A program made the translations under genes and the position numbers. Below, in pieces: positions 33,698 to 34,543 of a DNA stretch of 34,543 nucleotides. The notes under the pieces are model-generated. The model was given only the letters and a program-made list of their open reading frames with translations. It did not search any database and was not told the DNA's origin. Source of the stretch: Acidisoma sp035492295 (GTDB lineage: Bacteria > Pseudomonadota > Alphaproteobacteria > Acetobacterales > Acetobacteraceae); NCBI RefSeq assembly GCF_035492295.1, contig NZ_DATJJK010000247.1, positions 1 to 34,543 on the forward strand. The letters run 5' to 3'. Within the stretch, counting starts at the first letter, position 1. Every line of letters starts with the position of its first letter.

Positions 33698-34329
33698 TTC
33701 TACTTCCTAATGACGCCCAAGTTCCACTGAGACATAATCGTAAGGCTGCTCATTCTCAGGTTTGCACGAGAAGGGTGACGTACTGCGCCGAAAAGTCATG
33801 AGCATCGAAAGCCTTGTTTCTCGCGGTTGCCTTGCCAATACCCTAGCGTTGCCCGCGCGGTGCCGAGGATTCTATTACGTAACGTCTGCGATGAGTTAGG
33901 ATGCCCGTCCCGCCTCATTCCCGAATGAATTGACTGTGGGTCCCTCAGGCGGTGGTTTCGTCTCTCACCGCGGGCTTCTGGCGGCTGGCCAGGTATCAGA
34001 TTAAGACTTCTGAAAGCTTCCGTGTGACCAGGATCGCGCATCGCGTGTCCGTCCGCAGGCTGGCCTATTGTCGTCCATCGCATGCAGGCGATTTCGCTGG
34101 AATTGCGACCCGCGACGTGCCGGCTAGCGGAGCGAACAGCCCAGGCGGGATGTCAGGTTGATGAAGCCACCACTTCCTGCATGGCCCAAGCGCTACGGAT
34201 GCGGTGGCTGCCGCAGAGGCACCCATCCTATCGTCGTCATCCGTGCCGCGGCACTGGGTGGTTATCTCAAGACGCCGGTAGAGCCTGGTCAGGCAGGGTT
34301 CCAGACCAGGCCTTCTTCAGCATCGCTCT
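33698..34329. other. 632-base region without a recognised gene
   Basis: This lies between the autotransporter start and the AraC-type gene. The part next to 33697 should hold the autotransporter promoter and ribosome site, but I see no good -35/-10 pair. Several short frames exist on both strands; none has both a ribosome site and a recognisable product. It could contain decayed coding sequence. Confidence 0.45.
34283..34311 (-). terminator. possible terminator hairpin after the AraC-type gene
   Basis: GCCTGGTC (34283-34290) pairs with GACCAGGC (34304-34311): eight perfect pairs with a 13-base loop, about 20 bases after the AraC stop on the minus strand. No T-run follows, so it may be a weak or Rho-assisted end. 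Confidence 0.3.
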
Positions 34330-34543
34330 CTACTGCGTCTGGCTGTGCTCCAGACTGATCTGGCGCATGTCGCCAGGCTTCATCCCAAAGGCACGCTTGA
34401 ACATGCGGTCGAAGGTTGAATGATCCGCGAAACCGCTCAGAAACGCGATTTCGTTGATCTGAAGATGACGGTGCCCGGCCGAGTTGAGCAGCTGTTTTGC
34501 ATGGACGAGACGGGCCTGCCAGATACATGCCGATATACTCTCG
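34330..34543 (-). CDS. AraC family transcriptional regulator, C-terminal part
   Basis: The frame enters at the window edge, so the N-terminus is missing; 70 residues are visible. They cover most of the AraC/XylS double helix-turn-helix: WQARLVHAKQLLNSAG, HLQINEIAFLSGFADHSTFD and RMFKRAFGMKPGDMRQ, with the classic second-helix pattern GF-x-DxSxFxRxFK. GFADHSTF stands in place of GFxSxSHF. The stop is TAG at 34330-34332. It is on the same strand as the autotransporter, 632 bases upstream, and could regulate it, but there is no direct evidence. Confidence 0.88.
   Translation of the reverse strand, partial: ESISACIWQARLVHAKQLLNSAGHRHLQINEIAFLSGFADHSTFDRMFKRAFGMKPGDMRQISLEHSQTQ

Overview
The window comes from a GC-rich alphaproteobacterium. 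A Hyphomicrobiales-like lineage is plausible but not proven. The signs are the mutS-glnD arrangement (a two-base gap between the genes), the alphaproteobacterial form of PyrE, an S4 protein without zinc cysteines, a Hint-2-type protein, a very large glycine-rich autotransporter and the overall codon usage. Both ends are cut: a GNAT acetyltransferase loses its C-terminus at base 1, and an AraC-type regulator loses its N-terminus at base 34543.

Bases 1-4727 hold housekeeping and small accessory genes. A small 80-aa protein is coupled to the GNAT gene (both minus). Then come pyrE and rpsD (plus), with rpsD ending in a textbook terminator. A second GNAT gene runs into a secreted Tyr/Pro-repeat protein that it meets tail to tail with a 13-base overlap. 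An SMP-30/gluconolactonase-family protein follows. Bases 4795-10259 hold mutS and glnD (minus), mismatch repair and nitrogen-status signalling. An unusually AT-rich 459-base gap separates mutS from a divergent Hint-domain protein.

Bases 11947-18711 look like a catabolic island. A ureohydrolase (agmatinase family) and a self-processing P1-type aminopeptidase lie on the plus strand. They meet tail to tail with a minus-strand set of peptide-type ABC substrate-binding protein, two permeases and an amidase. A reasonable inference is uptake and stepwise hydrolysis of an amide- or guanidino-containing compound. No ATPase gene is present. Upstream lie malate synthase G (glcB) and a bifunctional heptose kinase/adenylyltransferase-like gene (hldE) 13 bases before it, then tRNA-Gln(CUG).

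Bases 22995-26350 hold a Dyp-type haem peroxidase, a TetR regulator with a clear palindromic operator, a divergent metallo-beta-lactamase-fold hydrolase and a glutathione-dependent formaldehyde-activating enzyme. These read as a small stress or detoxification group. Bases 26765-33697 are one gene for a 2310-aa autotransporter whose passenger is about 28 glycine-rich repeats. A 632-base gap without a recognisable gene and the truncated AraC regulator close the window.

I did not find CRISPR arrays, insertion sequences, prophage genes or a known defence system. The best candidates for something new are the catabolic island, the Ser-for-Cys Hint protein with its AT-rich leader, the divergent HldE nucleotidyltransferase domain, the rpsD leader and the repeat architecture of the autotransporter.
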